DNA of 64,000 bases from Dyella flagellata (lineage in GTDB: Bacteria > Pseudomonadota > Gammaproteobacteria > Xanthomonadales > Rhodanobacteraceae). The stretch spans positions 98,245 through 162,244 of the forward strand of contig NZ_BSOA01000020.1 in NCBI RefSeq assembly GCF_030160275.1, in the 5' to 3' direction. The position numbers were made by a program, and so were the translations under genes. Below the pieces are notes generated by a model. It was not told where the DNA came from and did not search any database. It saw nothing but the letters and a program-made list of their open reading frames with translations. Of the stretch, positions 26,224-36,111 are shown piece after piece. Every line of letters starts with the position of its first letter. Position 1 is the stretch's first letter.

Positions 26224-26781
26224 ATGTTGCAATCGATAGCCATGGGTGACGTTGAGATGGACGAACAAGTCGGGTATGCCAGCCCGGGCAACGACAAATC
26301 AGCCGCGCTTCGGGTGATGGCGCGAAGGTGCTTCACCGAGACTTTTTCGCACCTCTATGAGCCGGAGCCGTTTGCGCGATTCCTGGACGAGGTCTACGGC
26401 GATAGCGGATCCATGTCGAAAGACCTGCTCGATCCGGGCATGGAATGGCTCGTCGCCGAGATGCGCGGGGAGATCATAGGCTATGCCAAGCTTCGTCCAC
26501 TTGCGGCTCCTGCGCCCAATCCGCGCAACGGTTCGTTAGAGCTGCAGCAGATTTATGTGCTACGTGAATGGCATGGGCGTGGGATTGCCGAACGCCTGAT
26601 GCTCTGGGCGCTGGATCGTGCCCGCACGCTCGGTGCGCCAGAGATCTACCTCACCGTTTTTGATCACAACGAGCGGGCCAAACGCTTCTACGCACGGCAC
26701 GGCTTCACCGAGGTTGGGCGCTGCACCTTTCAACTCGGCGACCGCATCGATGATGATCGCGTCTGGCGAAAGACGCTCTAA
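26224..26781 (+). CDS. GNAT-family N-acetyltransferase
   Basis: About 185 residues. The open frame extends upstream through the repeat element and cannot all be coding; ATG 26224, 26242 or 26257 are the realistic starts. The acetyl-CoA-binding motif A is clear: LQQIYVLREWHGRGIAERLMLWAL (Q/RxxGxG/A as WHGRGIAE). Motif B follows as EIYLTVFDHNERAKRFYARHGFTEVGR. These features fit the RimI/YjaB-like group that acetylates small amines or protein N-termini. The ribosome site is weak for every start. The substrate is unknown and the neighbours give no hint. Confidence 0.82.
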   Translation: MLQSIAMGDVEMDEQVGYASPGNDKSAALRVMARRCFTETFSHLYEPEPFARFLDEVYGDSGSMSKDLLDPGMEWLVAEMRGEIIGYAKLRPLAAPAPNPRNGSLELQQIYVLREWHGRGIAERLMLWALDRARTLGAPEIYLTVFDHNERAKRFYARHGFTEVGRCTFQLGDRIDDDRVWRKTL

Positions 26782-26848
26782 AGAATCGCGTCGTCATTCC
26801 GGCGAAACCCGTGGCGCCTCACAATAGCAAAGCTGTAATTTGTCCTTT

Positions 26849-27556
26849 TTACGCGTAGTGATTGACCAGGGCCGTCGATGCGTCGAGATAGAGCTGGCTG
26901 GTGCGAACCTCCGGGCTCAGCCGACGCAGCCCTTCGACCAATTGTTCACCCGCCTTCAGCAGCGCCTCGATCGGCATGGGATCCAGGCGTTCCAGCACAA
27001 ACCACATCTGCGTGCTGTGTTCGGTGATGCGCGTCCGAATCCCCTGTCGCCAATTCCAACGCCGACAGGTGATGCCTCGCTCATCGCGCCAGATCACCTC
27101 GCCCTGCTCCGCGGTTTCAATCTTCGGCGCTCCCTCGGCGACTGTCTCGAAAGGTTCACTGCCCGATGCCCGAACCAGGCACGGAGAACCTTCGTACATC
27201 GCGGCATCCTCACCACCCACCGGCAGGGCGTAACGGACGCTGATGGCGTTGTAGAGATCCACGACAGCGTTGACCATTGGCAGCGACTGGTCACGCTGGG
27301 CTCGCTTGCGCAACGCCTCAGCCGAACACGGAGTGCGCTGCGGTTTGGCGCCGAAGGCGCGATAGGCATCACGCCACGCCGAGAGATGGGCTTCCGCCCA
27401 AGGCGCCGAGTCCAGCTCTCCGCAAGCGCTGCGCAGCAACTCACTACTACGCGCGTCACTGGAAGCGTTCCGCGCGTTTTCAGCGTAGATGCTCAGTGCC
27501 GTGAGGTCGGGGCGTAGCGCAAAGATGTCGGGGGCTATTGAGGGTACGAGTGGCAT
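26849..27556 (-). CDS. B3/B4 tRNA-binding domain protein
   Basis: A 235-aa protein matching the stand-alone B3/B4 domain known from the beta subunit of phenylalanyl-tRNA synthetase. LSAWRDAYRAFGAKPQRTPCSAEALRKRA and LPMVNAVVDLYNAISVRYALPVGGED are characteristic. The start ATG at 27556 (MPLVPSIAPDIFAL) is preferred over a TTG at 27616 that would overlap the divergent gene's start codon. Stand-alone B3/B4 proteins are thought to act on mischarged tRNA or free amino acids, but the role is not settled. It is divergent from the XRE-cupin regulator, which is the probable controller. Confidence 0.82.
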   Translation of the reverse strand: MPLVPSIAPDIFALRPDLTALSIYAENARNASSDARSSELLRSACGELDSAPWAEAHLSAWRDAYRAFGAKPQRTPCSAEALRKRAQRDQSLPMVNAVVDLYNAISVRYALPVGGEDAAMYEGSPCLVRASGSEPFETVAEGAPKIETAEQGEVIWRDERGITCRRWNWRQGIRTRITEHSTQMWFVLERLDPMPIEALLKAGEQLVEGLRRLSPEVRTSQLYLDASTALVNHYA

Positions 27557-27593
27557 TTTGAGTTCGGGCCGAAGTTGGAATTGACCGGCAGAC

Positions 27594-27605
27594 TGGACGC
27601 GTCCA
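27594..27605. promoter_or_regulatory. 12-bp palindrome in the divergent promoter
   Basis: TGGACGCGTCCA is a perfect palindrome between the B3/B4 gene and the XRE-cupin gene, 10 bases before the latter's ATG. It is a candidate operator for the XRE regulator. Confidence 0.45.
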
Positions 27606-27615
27606 AAATAAGCCA

Positions 27616-28260
27616 ATGACCGACACAGTCAATATATTGACCGACGATACTCCAGCCCATGTTCCTGCACAAGCGGTGCAAGCGGCGATCGCGAGCCGCA
27701 TTGCTTCACTGCGCAAACAGCGCGGACTGTCGTTCGATCAATTCGCCGCGATCTGCGGCGTAAGCAAGGGCATGCTGGTTCAGATCGAGCAGGGCAAGGC
27801 CAATCCAAGCATCGGCACGCTGTGCCGGATCGCTTCCGGACTGGGCGTGTCCGTGGCCGAACTGGTCGAGGTGGCCGAATCCGAAGATCGCCTGGTGCGC
27901 GTCGTTTCGCAGGCTGAGGCACCTACGTTATGGACGGGCCCTCACGGCGGCGCGGCTCGCTTATTGATCGGCTCGGACGGACCGGAGATGCTGGAACACT
28001 GGATGTGGGAGTTGCATCCCGGCGAGCGGTTTCAGGCGCATGCCCATCCAGCCGGTACGCAGGAGCTGTTTCACGTACTGGAGGGCGAGTTGCTGCTGGA
28101 ACTCAGGGGCAGCCGCTTCAAAATCGGCAAGGGCAGCTCCGCGCACGCCCGCACCGATTGCGATCACGCCTACGCTTGTGCCGGCAAGAAGAAGCTCCGC
28201 TTCACCATGGTGGTCCTGGAACCTGGCCGCGATCGGCGCTTGACCTCAAAGACGGTTTAG
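27616..28260 (+). CDS. XRE-family regulator with C-terminal cupin domain
   Basis: A 214-aa regulator. The helix-turn-helix spans about residues 26-80 (ASRIASLRKQRGLSFDQFAAICGVSKGMLVQIEQGKANPSIGTL as separate recognisable motifs, notably VSKGMLVQIE). A cupin domain follows from about residue 120: HPGERFQAHAHPAGTQELFH and LEGELLLELRGSRFKIGKG, with its His ligands. No ribosome site precedes ATG 27616, and a 14-bp palindrome lies just inside the frame, so translation may be leaderless or start later. The XRE-cupin group usually senses a small amine, amino acid or aldehyde. It probably controls the divergent B3/B4 gene and itself. Confidence 0.88.
   Translation: MTDTVNILTDDTPAHVPAQAVQAAIASRIASLRKQRGLSFDQFAAICGVSKGMLVQIEQGKANPSIGTLCRIASGLGVSVAELVEVAESEDRLVRVVSQAEAPTLWTGPHGGAARLLIGSDGPEMLEHWMWELHPGERFQAHAHPAGTQELFHVLEGELLLELRGSRFKIGKGSSAHARTDCDHAYACAGKKKLRFTMVVLEPGRDRRLTSKTV
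27628..27641. promoter_or_regulatory. 14-bp palindrome at the start of the XRE gene
   Basis: GTCAATATATTGAC is a perfect palindrome at codons 5-9 of the annotated XRE frame. Its AT-rich core and promoter-proximal position suggest an operator for autoregulation; it may mean that the true start is downstream. Confidence 0.45.
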
Positions 28261-28333
28261 CCGGCCATCGCTGCGTTTTTGGGCCGGAAGCAAGCGCTTC
28301 AATACATAGCGAAATGGCTTCATCCCTCCCCTT

Positions 28334-29227
28334 TCAACGCTGGCGCGCCAATTCCGCCAGCAAAAGCCGGATCGATGGCGACGCGGCGATAGCTGGCCGC
28401 GTAAAGGCCTGAACAACGCGAACGAGCGCGTGGTCCTTGGGGGTGCCGATACCCAAGTCGACCTTGCTTGAGCGTTCCAGCGCCAGCTGCGGGACAAAAC
28501 CGACACCCAGCCCTGCCTCGATCATTTTCAACACCAGCTCATAGTCGTCGACGGCATGCACGATCCGCGGTACGAATCCTGCAGCGGCACAAGCGCGTTC
28601 CGCCAGCAGGCGATCGTCTGGTTGGCGCGACCCGACAATCCAGTCGTCCTGCGCAAACGCCGCCAAGTCGATGGAAGAACGCATGCGCGCCTTGGAACGC
28701 GGAAATGCCAGCAACACCGGCTCCCGAAACAGCTCTTGCGCGATCAAGACATCGTCTTTTGGTTTTGGAACAAGACTGTATGCAAACGTCACCGCCAGAT
28801 GGCAGCGTCCCTCCCGCAGCGCAACGATGGCATCGTCGGGCTCCATCTCATGGAACACGATGTCGAGTTCGGGACATTGCGCTCGGACGCGAACGAGCGC
28901 GGGTAGCAAGTGGGCCGCCGCGAACGTTGCGAAACAGGCAATCACCCATTTGCCGGCCGGCCGCGTGCTTGCACCGCGCAGATCGAGTTCCGCTTTCTCC
29001 ACGGCCCGCAAAATGGTCTCCGCATGCTCAGCCAGGCGGTCGCCGTCGGGTGTCAGGCGAACTCGCCGCCCAACCCGTTCCAGCAATCGCACCCCTGCCT
29101 CGCGCTCCAGTATGGCCAGATGCTGCGAGACTGCCGATGAAGTCAGCGCCAGGGATTCAGCCACGGCAGTCATCGTGCCGAGCCGGGCAAGTTCGCGAAA
29201 CAGGCGTAGGCGGACCAGGTCAACCAT
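28334..29227 (-). CDS. LysR-family regulator
   Basis: A 297-aa regulator with the LysR winged helix at the N-terminus (LRLFRELARLGTMTAVAESLALTSSAVSQHLAILEREAG as consecutive helices, residues about 6-45) and a two-lobed effector domain containing GKWVIACFATFAAAHLLPALV and LVLKMIEAGLGVGFVPQLAL. It is transcribed away from the agmatinase-family gene with about 110 bases between start codons, the usual geometry for LysR control of the divergent gene. The AT-rich stretch at 29228-29280 probably holds both promoters. The effector may be an amine or guanidino compound, by neighbour only. Confidence 0.9.
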   Translation of the reverse strand: MVDLVRLRLFRELARLGTMTAVAESLALTSSAVSQHLAILEREAGVRLLERVGRRVRLTPDGDRLAEHAETILRAVEKAELDLRGASTRPAGKWVIACFATFAAAHLLPALVRVRAQCPELDIVFHEMEPDDAIVALREGRCHLAVTFAYSLVPKPKDDVLIAQELFREPVLLAFPRSKARMRSSIDLAAFAQDDWIVGSRQPDDRLLAERACAAAGFVPRIVHAVDDYELVLKMIEAGLGVGFVPQLALERSSKVDLGIGTPKDHALVRVVQAFTRPAIAASPSIRLLLAELARQR

Positions 29228-29337
29228 AAAGTTTTACTTACCCATTTGATTAGCCCTATGAAGTAGAAGTTTGCAATAGCCTGGGTTAGTTTGCGAACAC
29301 CGCTCCACCTCGGGCTCCATAATCGGGCAATGCAAAC

Positions 29338-30174
29338 ATGGCCAAGGTATCGCTGCTGGGCGTTCCGCATGACGCCAATTCCTCGTCCATGCGCGGCGCC
29401 GCCGAAGCACCACCGCTCATCCGCCAGGAGTTGTATAGCGATGCCTACAGCAGCTGGAGCGAAACGGGGATCGACTTGGGTGCACCCGGCAGACTCGTCG
29501 ATCGCGGTGACGTGGCATTCGAGGCGGCGACCGATCCCTGGAAAAGCATCGAAGAACATGCCGATCGAATTTGCGGCTCCGGCGACCGCTTGATTTGCCT
29601 GGGTGGCGACCACGCCATCACGCATCCGATCATGCGCGCCGTGCGTCGGCATCACCCGCAGTTGACGATCCTGCACATCGATGCGCATGCCGATCTTTAC
29701 GACTGTTACCAGGGCAATCCACGCTCCCACGCGTCTCCGTTCGCAAGAATCATGGAAGAGAGGCTGGCGGATCGCCTGATCCAGGTCGGCCTACGCACCG
29801 TCAATGATCATCACCGCGAGCAGTTCAAGCGGTTCGGCGTAGAGGTGATCGAGGCCGCCCAGTGTGGGGAATCTTTGCACATCCGGCTGGATACTCCCGT
29901 GTACATTTCGCTGGACATGGATGGGCTCGACCCCGCATATGCCCCTGGCGTATCGCACCGCGAACCCGGCGGCCTGTCGACCCGACAGGTGATCCGCCTG
30001 ATTCAAAGCATCGATCAGCCCATCGTGGCCGCGGATATCGTCGAGTTCAATCCACGCAACGACATCGGCAACATGACCGCGACAGTTGTCGCGAAGCTGA
30101 CGAAAGAAATTGCGGGCGTGATGTTGCGCTCCGCTCCAGTTTTCGTCACGAGCACGCCAGGCCGCCAAATGTGA
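29338..30174 (+). CDS. Agmatinase/arginase (ureohydrolase) family enzyme
   Basis: A 278-aa binuclear-manganese hydrolase that splits a guanidino group to release urea or a related product. All three metal-binding signatures are present: LICLGGDHAIT (residues about 83-93), LHIDAHADLYD (about 111-121) and YISLDMDGLDPAYAPG (about 190-205), the last also carrying the proton-shuttle and guanidine-binding region. The closest groups are agmatinase (SpeB) and formimidoylglutamase-type enzymes; the sequence alone does not decide. No decarboxylase or permease lies beside it. The divergent LysR gene is the likely regulator. Confidence 0.87.
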   Translation: MAKVSLLGVPHDANSSSMRGAAEAPPLIRQELYSDAYSSWSETGIDLGAPGRLVDRGDVAFEAATDPWKSIEEHADRICGSGDRLICLGGDHAITHPIMRAVRRHHPQLTILHIDAHADLYDCYQGNPRSHASPFARIMEERLADRLIQVGLRTVNDHHREQFKRFGVEVIEAAQCGESLHIRLDTPVYISLDMDGLDPAYAPGVSHREPGGLSTRQVIRLIQSIDQPIVAADIVEFNPRNDIGNMTATVVAKLTKEIAGVMLRSAPVFVTSTPGRQM

Positions 30175-30368
30175 CCCACTGAAGGCCTCCACATCCAGGC
30201 AAGACCGTTCGCCTCGAATTTCTCAAAACGTAGACAGCGTCTTAGCTATCAGGCTGGATTAAGCTGGTATTTTCGTACCCGTTCCGCTTTTCCCTGCTCA
30301 TGGCCGGTCGCTTGGCAGCAGAGGGGCGCTTTTTTGCTGCAGCAAGAGGCCTGTGAGGAGGTGATCGC

Positions 30369-33263
30369 GTGTCCAGCCTGGCCATCGGCAAAAACCAGAG
30401 ACGTTCACCATCACTGCACACGGGTGATTTGAAGACACTTATGCAGCAATGTGATTGGTCGCGTTCCCCGCTCGGCCCGCCCGAAGCCTGGTCGCCAAGC
30501 CTCAAGACAACGGTCGGCATGATGCTTGCCGCCCAAGCTCAGATCGTGCTGTTTTGGGGGCCTGAATTCGTGGCTCTCTACAACGACGCCTACACGCCCA
30601 CCATTGGCGACAAGCATCCGCGTGCGTTGGGACGCCCTGCCGTGGAAAGCTGGACCGAGCTTTGGGACGATCTGGGCCCGCTTCTGCGCGGCGTCCGCGA
30701 AACCGGCAAAACCTTTCACGCCAAAGATCGAGCTTTCTATATCGAGCGGCACGGCTACGGGGAAACGGTCTACTTCGATGTTTCGTATTCGGCGGTGCCC
30801 GAAGTGGACGGTACGGTAGGCGGCGTTCTGTGCATCGTTTCGGAAACGACTCAGCGAGTGCTTGGCACGCGCCGCCAAACAGCGCTGTTGGACCTGGAAG
30901 ATCAACTAAGAACTGTCGGCGATGCCGAGGAGGCAAAGCAGATCGCCGCCAAGCTGTTGCAGCGCGAGCTGGCAGCTTCGAGCGTTCACTATTCGGACCT
31001 GGATAGTCCGGGCACGGAGCAGCACCTGGCCGGGCCAAGCCTCCTCGATCATTGCCGCACCACTGTTTTGGGCAACGCGCTCGGGGTAGAGACAAGCAGC
31101 GATACCTGTTTGCTCGATATTCCCGTCTTGCGAAACGGCCAAGTCGTGGGGCGATTTTCCATGGCCTGCGCTCCCTCGCGCTGCTGGACGGATGAGGAAG
31201 CTCAATTCGCCCGCTCAGTGGCCGAGCGCGCCTGGAGCGCCGCGGAACGCGTCAGGGCCGAAGCGCTCTTGCGCGAAAGTGAAGCGCGTCAACGGCGGGA
31301 TGCCGAGCGCGTGCAATTGGCGCTTGCCGCAGGAGCGATTATCGGCACCTGGTATCTGGATCTGGCTACCTCACGGCTTCAATTGGATGAGTCGCTGGTG
31401 ACCGCGCTCGGCCTGGACGAAGGCCCGAGACGGCAACACATTCACCTTTCGCAATTCGTTGCCTTGGTGCATCCCGACGACGCCGCCGGGATGCAGGCAA
31501 CCATGCAGAAGGCGATCGAGCGCGGCGGCCTGTACATGCATCAACACCGGATCCGCCGCGCCGACGGCCGGTATTACTGGGTGGAAGCAAGCGGCAGAAT
31601 CAACACGGAGGACGATGGCACGCCGCTGACCTTTCCAGGGGTGCTCATCGATATCGAGGAACGGCGCCAGACCGAGCAACGTATTGCGGCAAGTGAGGCG
31701 AAATATCGAACCCTTTTCGAGCAAATCGACGAAGGCTTCTGCGTCGTCGAACTGCTGGACGGCGAATATGGGCCGTTGAGCGATTACCGCCACCTGGAAG
31801 CCAACCCTGCTTTCTCGGCCAATACCGGCCTTCCCGACGTGATCGGCAAACGTCTGCGCGAGTTGTATCCGCAAGGCGTGGACGGCTGGATCGAAATCAT
31901 CAGGCAAGTATTGCTTAGTGGCGAACCAGTACGCCTTGACCATGAACTTGCCGCGACAGGCCGCTACCTGGAGATTGCCGCCTTCCGGGCGGGACCGGTC
32001 GAGCGGCGCCGGGTGGCCATCCTGTTGAAGGACGTCACCGCGCGCAAACATGCAGAGGCCGAACTGCAACGCCTGAACCGGGAGTTGGAAGAACGGGTGG
32101 CGCAGGCGATCAACGAGCGGAAGGAAGCGCTTGCCCGCGTGCATGAAATGCAGAAGATGGAAACGATAGGACAACTGACCGGCGGCGTCGCGCACGATTT
32201 CAACAATCTGCTGACACCCATCGTGGGGGCGCTGGAAATGGTGGCGCGCCTGCAGGATGGCGATGAGCGCATCAAGCGGCTGACCACAGCCGGGCTCCAG
32301 GCTGCCGAGCGCGCGCGCACGTTGGTTCAACGACTGCTCGCTTTCGCGCGGCGTCAACACCTTCAGGCACGACCCACCCCTATCCGCAACCTGGTATGCG
32401 GTATGGAAGACTTGCTGACCCGTTCGCTCGGACCACAGATCCGCCTGGAAATCGACTGCGCCGCCAAACTTCCGCAGGCCATGACCGACCCTAACCAGCT
32501 CGAACTGGCGCTGTTGAATCTGGCTGTCAACGCTCGTGACGCCATGCCGAACGGTGGCGTATTGAAGATTGCCGTGACCGAACAAAGCGTCGAAGGGCAT
32601 TCGAAGCTGGCTGCGGGCCGCTACGTTCGGATTGCGGTCTCCGATACCGGGCTCGGCATGGACGCCCAAACGATGCGGCGTGCGGTCGAACCGTTCTTCA
32701 CCACGAAAACCACAGGCCAAGGTACCGGGCTTGGCTTGTCCATGGTGCATGGGTTTGCGGCGCAATTGGGCGGGGATTTTTCCCTGACCAGCGAACCGGG
32801 ACATGGCACTACGGCCAGCTTGTGGCTACCCGCGTCCACGGAGCCGATGACTGACGAACCAGCACGCATCGCGGTTAAAGCCGAGCTGCGACGTGTGCCG
32901 GCGACACCCGTACTGCTGGTCGATGATGAGGAACTAGTTCGACTCGGCACCGCCGAGATGCTGTCGGATGCGGGCTACGTAGTGCAGCAAGTCGCTTCCG
33001 GCCACGAAGCCTTGGCCATGTTGGCCAAGGACATCGAAGTGAAAGTCCTTATCACCGATTACGCCATGCCGGGCATGACCGGTGTCGAGCTGGCCCATCG
33101 TGTCAACCAACTTCGCCCCACGCTACCTGTTCTGATGATCACCGGCTTCGCTGCCATGGATGGGCAAGCGATTGGCGAACTGCCGCGGCTATCCAAGCCG
33201 TTTCGGCAAATCGAGCTGGTGGACACTGTTGCGAGCCTGCTCGAACAGACGGGGCGCGGCTAG
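30369..33263 (+). CDS. PAS/GAF hybrid histidine kinase with receiver domain
   Basis: A 964-aa soluble kinase. It starts at GTG, supported by the ribosome site GGAGGTGAT six bases upstream. In order: a PAS-like module ([17 protein letters not shown]), a GAF-like region (about residues 165-300), two further PAS modules ([16 protein letters not shown] with a PAC segment [13 protein letters not shown], then [17 protein letters not shown]), and a coiled coil. HisKA follows as [19 protein letters not shown] with His609, then an ATPase domain ([14 protein letters not shown]). The C-terminal receiver has DDEE and phospho-acceptor Asp897 ([12 protein letters not shown]). No membrane segments are seen, so it senses an internal signal. 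There is no DNA-binding output and no adjacent regulator. Confidence 0.92.
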   Translation: MSSLAIGKNQRRSPSLHTGDLKTLMQQCDWSRSPLGPPEAWSPSLKTTVGMMLAAQAQIVLFWGPEFVALYNDAYTPTIGDKHPRALGRPAVESWTELWDDLGPLLRGVRETGKTFHAKDRAFYIERHGYGETVYFDVSYSAVPEVDGTVGGVLCIVSETTQRVLGTRRQTALLDLEDQLRTVGDAEEAKQIAAKLLQRELAASSVHYSDLDSPGTEQHLAGPSLLDHCRTTVLGNALGVETSSDTCLLDIPVLRNGQVVGRFSMACAPSRCWTDEEAQFARSVAERAWSAAERVRAEALLRESEARQRRDAERVQLALAAGAIIGTWYLDLATSRLQLDESLVTALGLDEGPRRQHIHLSQFVALVHPDDAAGMQATMQKAIERGGLYMHQHRIRRADGRYYWVEASGRINTEDDGTPLTFPGVLIDIEERRQTEQRIAASEAKYRTLFEQIDEGFCVVELLDGEYGPLSDYRHLEANPAFSANTGLPDVIGKRLRELYPQGVDGWIEIIRQVLLSGEPVRLDHELAATGRYLEIAAFRAGPVERRRVAILLKDVTARKHAEAELQRLNRELEERVAQAINERKEALARVHEMQKMETIGQLTGGVAHDFNNLLTPIVGALEMVARLQDGDERIKRLTTAGLQAAERARTLVQRLLAFARRQHLQARPTPIRNLVCGMEDLLTRSLGPQIRLEIDCAAKLPQAMTDPNQLELALLNLAVNARDAMPNGGVLKIAVTEQSVEGHSKLAAGRYVRIAVSDTGLGMDAQTMRRAVEPFFTTKTTGQGTGLGLSMVHGFAAQLGGDFSLTSEPGHGTTASLWLPASTEPMTDEPARIAVKAELRRVPATPVLLVDDEELVRLGTAEMLSDAGYVVQQVASGHEALAMLAKDIEVKVLITDYAMPGMTGVELAHRVNQLRPTLPVLMITGFAAMDGQAIGELPRLSKPFRQIELVDTVASLLEQTGRG

Positions 33264-33355
33264 ACGCACGGAGCAAATCGGGCGGATTGCTCCTGGTCCC
33301 TTGTATTCCGGGCCGTGCGGCATTACTTGGCTGTCATCCATGGGAAGACACGAAC

Positions 33356-33862
33356 ATGACAGCGAAAACTGAAACTGCCATCCTGGCCGGCGGATGCTTC
33401 TGGGGCATGCAGGACCTGCTGCGGCGCTACCCAGGGGTGTTGTCCACGCGCGTGGGCTACTCGGGTGGCGATGTGGTCAACGCCACCTACCGTAACCACG
33501 GTACGCATGCCGAAGCGATCGAGATCGTGTTCGACCCGGACCGGATCAGCTATCGCCAGATCCTGGAATTCTTCTTCCAGATCCACGACCCGACCACTCC
33601 GAACCGCCAAGGCAACGACAGGGGTACGAGCTATCGCTCGGCCATCTTCTACCGCGGCGAAAAGCAGAAGCAGGTGGCCGAAGATACCGTGGCCGACGTC
33701 GAGGCATCGGGTCTGTGGCCCGGCAAAGTTGTTACCGAGATAGCTCCTGCCGGTCCATTCTGGGAAGCCGAGCCGGAACATCAGGATTACCTTGAACGTT
33801 ATCCTGAGGGTTATACCTGCCATTTCATCCGGCCGGATTGGAAACTGCCCGCGCGCGCTTGA
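33356..33862 (+). CDS. msrA: Peptide methionine sulfoxide reductase A
   Basis: A 168-aa enzyme that reduces methionine-S-sulfoxide in proteins using thioredoxin. The start [10 protein letters not shown] is preferred over an upstream frame start (33287), with a GGGAAGA site. The active-site motif [10 protein letters not shown] holds the catalytic Cys at about residue 13. [30 protein letters not shown] and [27 protein letters not shown] are the standard MsrA segments, here listed in pieces. It lacks a signal peptide and is not fused to MsrB. It lies 92 bases after the hybrid kinase and may be co-transcribed. Confidence 0.95.
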   Translation: MTAKTETAILAGGCFWGMQDLLRRYPGVLSTRVGYSGGDVVNATYRNHGTHAEAIEIVFDPDRISYRQILEFFFQIHDPTTPNRQGNDRGTSYRSAIFYRGEKQKQVAEDTVADVEASGLWPGKVVTEIAPAGPFWEAEPEHQDYLERYPEGYTCHFIRPDWKLPARA

Positions 33863-34035
33863 CGAAAGAAACGGCATTTCGTCTGGCGCCTTCGAGCGCC
33901 CATGGCTTATGCATAGTTGCGAGCACCATTGAGTCGCAGCCGCAACAAGTTGTAACAATTCCAAGGCTAGCTGAAACATCCGACAAATATCTAATTTTTA
34001 GACTGCGGGCAGCGCAAGCAGAATGAGCTTCAAGG

Positions 34036-35463
34036 ATGAACGGAGAGCGGACAGGAAAGTCCACCTGCACGACAGGCATCGCAATCGTCGGAGGCGGCGC
34101 GGCAGGCGCGGCGATATTCGGAGCGCTGCTCGCGCAAGAAGCCTTCGATCACGTGCTTTGGATAACGGGAAGGCAGGACGACCTCGGTCGAGGCGTTGCT
34201 TATGGTGCCGCTAGAGATCATCACCTGTTGAATGTGCGCGCCAAGGACATGGGCCTTTATATTGACGCCGATGAAGACTTCGCGCGATACGGCGCCCGCC
34301 ATCGTCCAGGATCGCAGCCCACTGATTTTCTGCCACGCCGTATGTTCGGCGACTACATCCAATCGCAATTGAGCAAGCGACTGCGCAATGCGGAGCAGCA
34401 GGGCCGCTGCTTTACGATTGCGTATTCCATCGCAACCAGGCTTAGCGCCAAGGGCTCAGGCTACGAAATCATGCTCGACGATGGCCAGATCGTGATGGCC
34501 GACCGAGTCGTTCTCGCGCTGGGTTCACTGCCACCTCGCCCGCTGCGAGCCGTGTCCGAAGACGCAATTGCGAGTGCTGCGTATGTGCTCGACCCATGGA
34601 GTTTGACTCGACGTCCGCTTCAGCCGCGCAGGCTCATCGTGATCGGCACAGGCCTTACCGCCATCGATACAATCCTATCGGCCTCCATGCGATGGCCGGA
34701 TGTCGAGCTGATTGCGCTCTCCCGCCACGGATTGTTGCCGTCCGCCCATCCTCCGCTTCCCGTCGAGCCTTATCCCCATCAGGCCGACCTCAACGCCAAG
34801 CTTATGGCGTGCGCAGGTCCGGCTTCCATCCTCGCCGAGATTCGCCGCTTGTTGCGAGAGAATCCGGCGATCGACTGGCGCAGTATCATCGACGGCATGC
34901 GCCCGATCAACGCCAGGCTCTGGCAAGCCCTCTCACTGCGCCAACGCAGGCAATTCCTGCGGCACATCCGATGGCTGTGGGACTCGTCACGGCATCGATT
35001 TCCACCCGGAATCGGAGCAATCATCCAGCAATTGCGCGATGAAGGGCGCTTGCACGTCTACGCTGCCCGTGTGTTGAAAGTGGATGGCACGGGGCCTCTG
35101 AACGTAAGCATTCGCCATCGTGCCAACCAGGCGGTGACAACGCTGCAATCGGATGTCGTGGTACAAGCAACCGGGCTGGACACCGCCGTTTCTTTCGCCG
35201 GACATCGCTTGCTCGGCGGCCTCATCCAAGATGGCTTGGCCGTTGCCGATCCGCTTCAACTTGGCCTATTGGCTCGGGCCGACGGCCACTTGATCAATAC
35301 TGCCGGCGGCATCCAGCCTGGCTTGTACGCCATCGGCTCCCTGCTGCAAGGTAATTTGTGGGAATGCGTAGCCATGCCCGAGATTCACAAGGCAGCCCAT
35401 GCCTTGGCCATGCAGCTAAATACTCACCGTCCGATGCGGTCAATGGCGATCGCCTCGAACTAG
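34036..35463 (+). CDS. FAD/NAD(P)-binding protein (NAD_binding_9 type)
   Basis: A 475-aa flavoprotein. The dinucleotide fold starts at about residue 15 (IAIVGGGAAGAAIFGALL), followed by GRGVAYGAARDHHLLNVRAKDMG, which is the hallmark of this single-component FAD/NAD(P) family: the loop after the first fold carries a GxAY and a LLNV motif. A second nucleotide fold appears near residue 195 (LIVIGTGLTAIDTILSA), and the C-terminus has the FAD-closing LYAIGSLLQGNLWECVAMPEI. The substrate is unknown; relatives occur near amino acid and siderophore genes. No neighbour forms an obvious pathway with it. Confidence 0.82.
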   Translation: MNGERTGKSTCTTGIAIVGGGAAGAAIFGALLAQEAFDHVLWITGRQDDLGRGVAYGAARDHHLLNVRAKDMGLYIDADEDFARYGARHRPGSQPTDFLPRRMFGDYIQSQLSKRLRNAEQQGRCFTIAYSIATRLSAKGSGYEIMLDDGQIVMADRVVLALGSLPPRPLRAVSEDAIASAAYVLDPWSLTRRPLQPRRLIVIGTGLTAIDTILSASMRWPDVELIALSRHGLLPSAHPPLPVEPYPHQADLNAKLMACAGPASILAEIRRLLRENPAIDWRSIIDGMRPINARLWQALSLRQRRQFLRHIRWLWDSSRHRFPPGIGAIIQQLRDEGRLHVYAARVLKVDGTGPLNVSIRHRANQAVTTLQSDVVVQATGLDTAVSFAGHRLLGGLIQDGLAVADPLQLGLLARADGHLINTAGGIQPGLYAIGSLLQGNLWECVAMPEIHKAAHALAMQLNTHRPMRSMAIASN

Positions 35464-35527
35464 AGATGCCAACCCAGCAAACCAGGACACGCAAAAAAAC
35501 CGCCAGGATTGGCATCCCAGCCGACGC
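35462..35527. repeat. Decayed copy of the REP-like element
   Basis: The stretch resembles the window's repeat: a left part reading GATGCCAACCCAGC and a right part reading GGATTGGCATCCCAGCCGAC. Arms no longer pair fully. It starts at the stop codon of the FAD gene. Confidence 0.4.
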
Positions 35528-35733
35528 GACCGCCCACGCTCGCTTGAACAAGGCGCTATTTGGCTCGGCGCCTTCGGGCGCATTAGCTGCGGCGCATTCC
35601 TGCAATTTCCGCAACACTGTTTTTCGAGCCGCGTCTATTTGCTTGGCGTCGTCATCGGCCTACGCTTGCCTCCTATACGAAGCTGACAGCACTCGCTTCG
35701 TGTGTTTTCCAATGAACATAGCGGAGCAAGAAG

Positions 35734-36024
35734 ATGGCAAACGGATACTGGATCATTACCTTCCGCTCGGTCACGAACCAGGCTGGCCTCGACCAATACG
35801 CAGCAACTGCCGGGCCGGTGATCAAGGCGCTGGGCGGCAGGGTATTGATTGCCGGCCAGCCGGCTTTCGCTTACGAAGCCGGGATGGCACAGCGCGTCGC
35901 CGTGGTCGAATTCAGCAGCCTTGCGGCCGCCGATGCCGCCTATAGAAGCCCGGAGTACCAGGCCACCGTGCAGCACCTGGTCGGCGCCGCCGAGCGAGAT
36001 GTTCGCATCATCGAAGGGCTGTAG
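35734..36024 (+). CDS. DUF1330 family protein
   Basis: A 96-aa cytoplasmic protein of the DUF1330 dimeric alpha+beta barrel family. The opening GYWIITFRSVTNQAGLDQYAATAGPVIKALGGRVLIAG, in family order, is typical, followed by AVVEFSSLAAADAAYRSPEYQ and a closing RIIEGL. Family members adopt a ferredoxin-like barrel; the biochemical role is unknown. The start has a GGAGCAAGAAG site. It is convergent with the 115-aa gene at 36112. Confidence 0.9.
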   Translation: MANGYWIITFRSVTNQAGLDQYAATAGPVIKALGGRVLIAGQPAFAYEAGMAQRVAVVEFSSLAAADAAYRSPEYQATVQHLVGAAERDVRIIEGL

Positions 36025-36029
36025 CGAGC

Positions 36030-36097
36030 AAGCTGGGATACCCATCCCAGCGACGCGAGTGTGTGAAAAGCAGCTGGGATTATCATCCCAGCCTACG
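36030..36097. repeat. REP-like palindromic element, copy 3
   Basis: Inner hairpins CTGGGAT-accc-ATCCCAG and CTGGGAT-tatc-ATCCCAG with a degenerate left outer arm (AGCAAGCTGGGAT) and an intact right arm ending AGCCTAC. It sits between two convergent gene ends. Confidence 0.8.
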
Positions 36098-36111
36098 CCA
36101 CGCGCAGAATC

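Noticed and set aside
31371..32804. Reverse-strand open frame opposite the PAS/GAF hybrid kinase
   Set aside because: It is an antisense shadow of a clear kinase gene; composition is Arg/His/Gln rich and no motif is recognisable.
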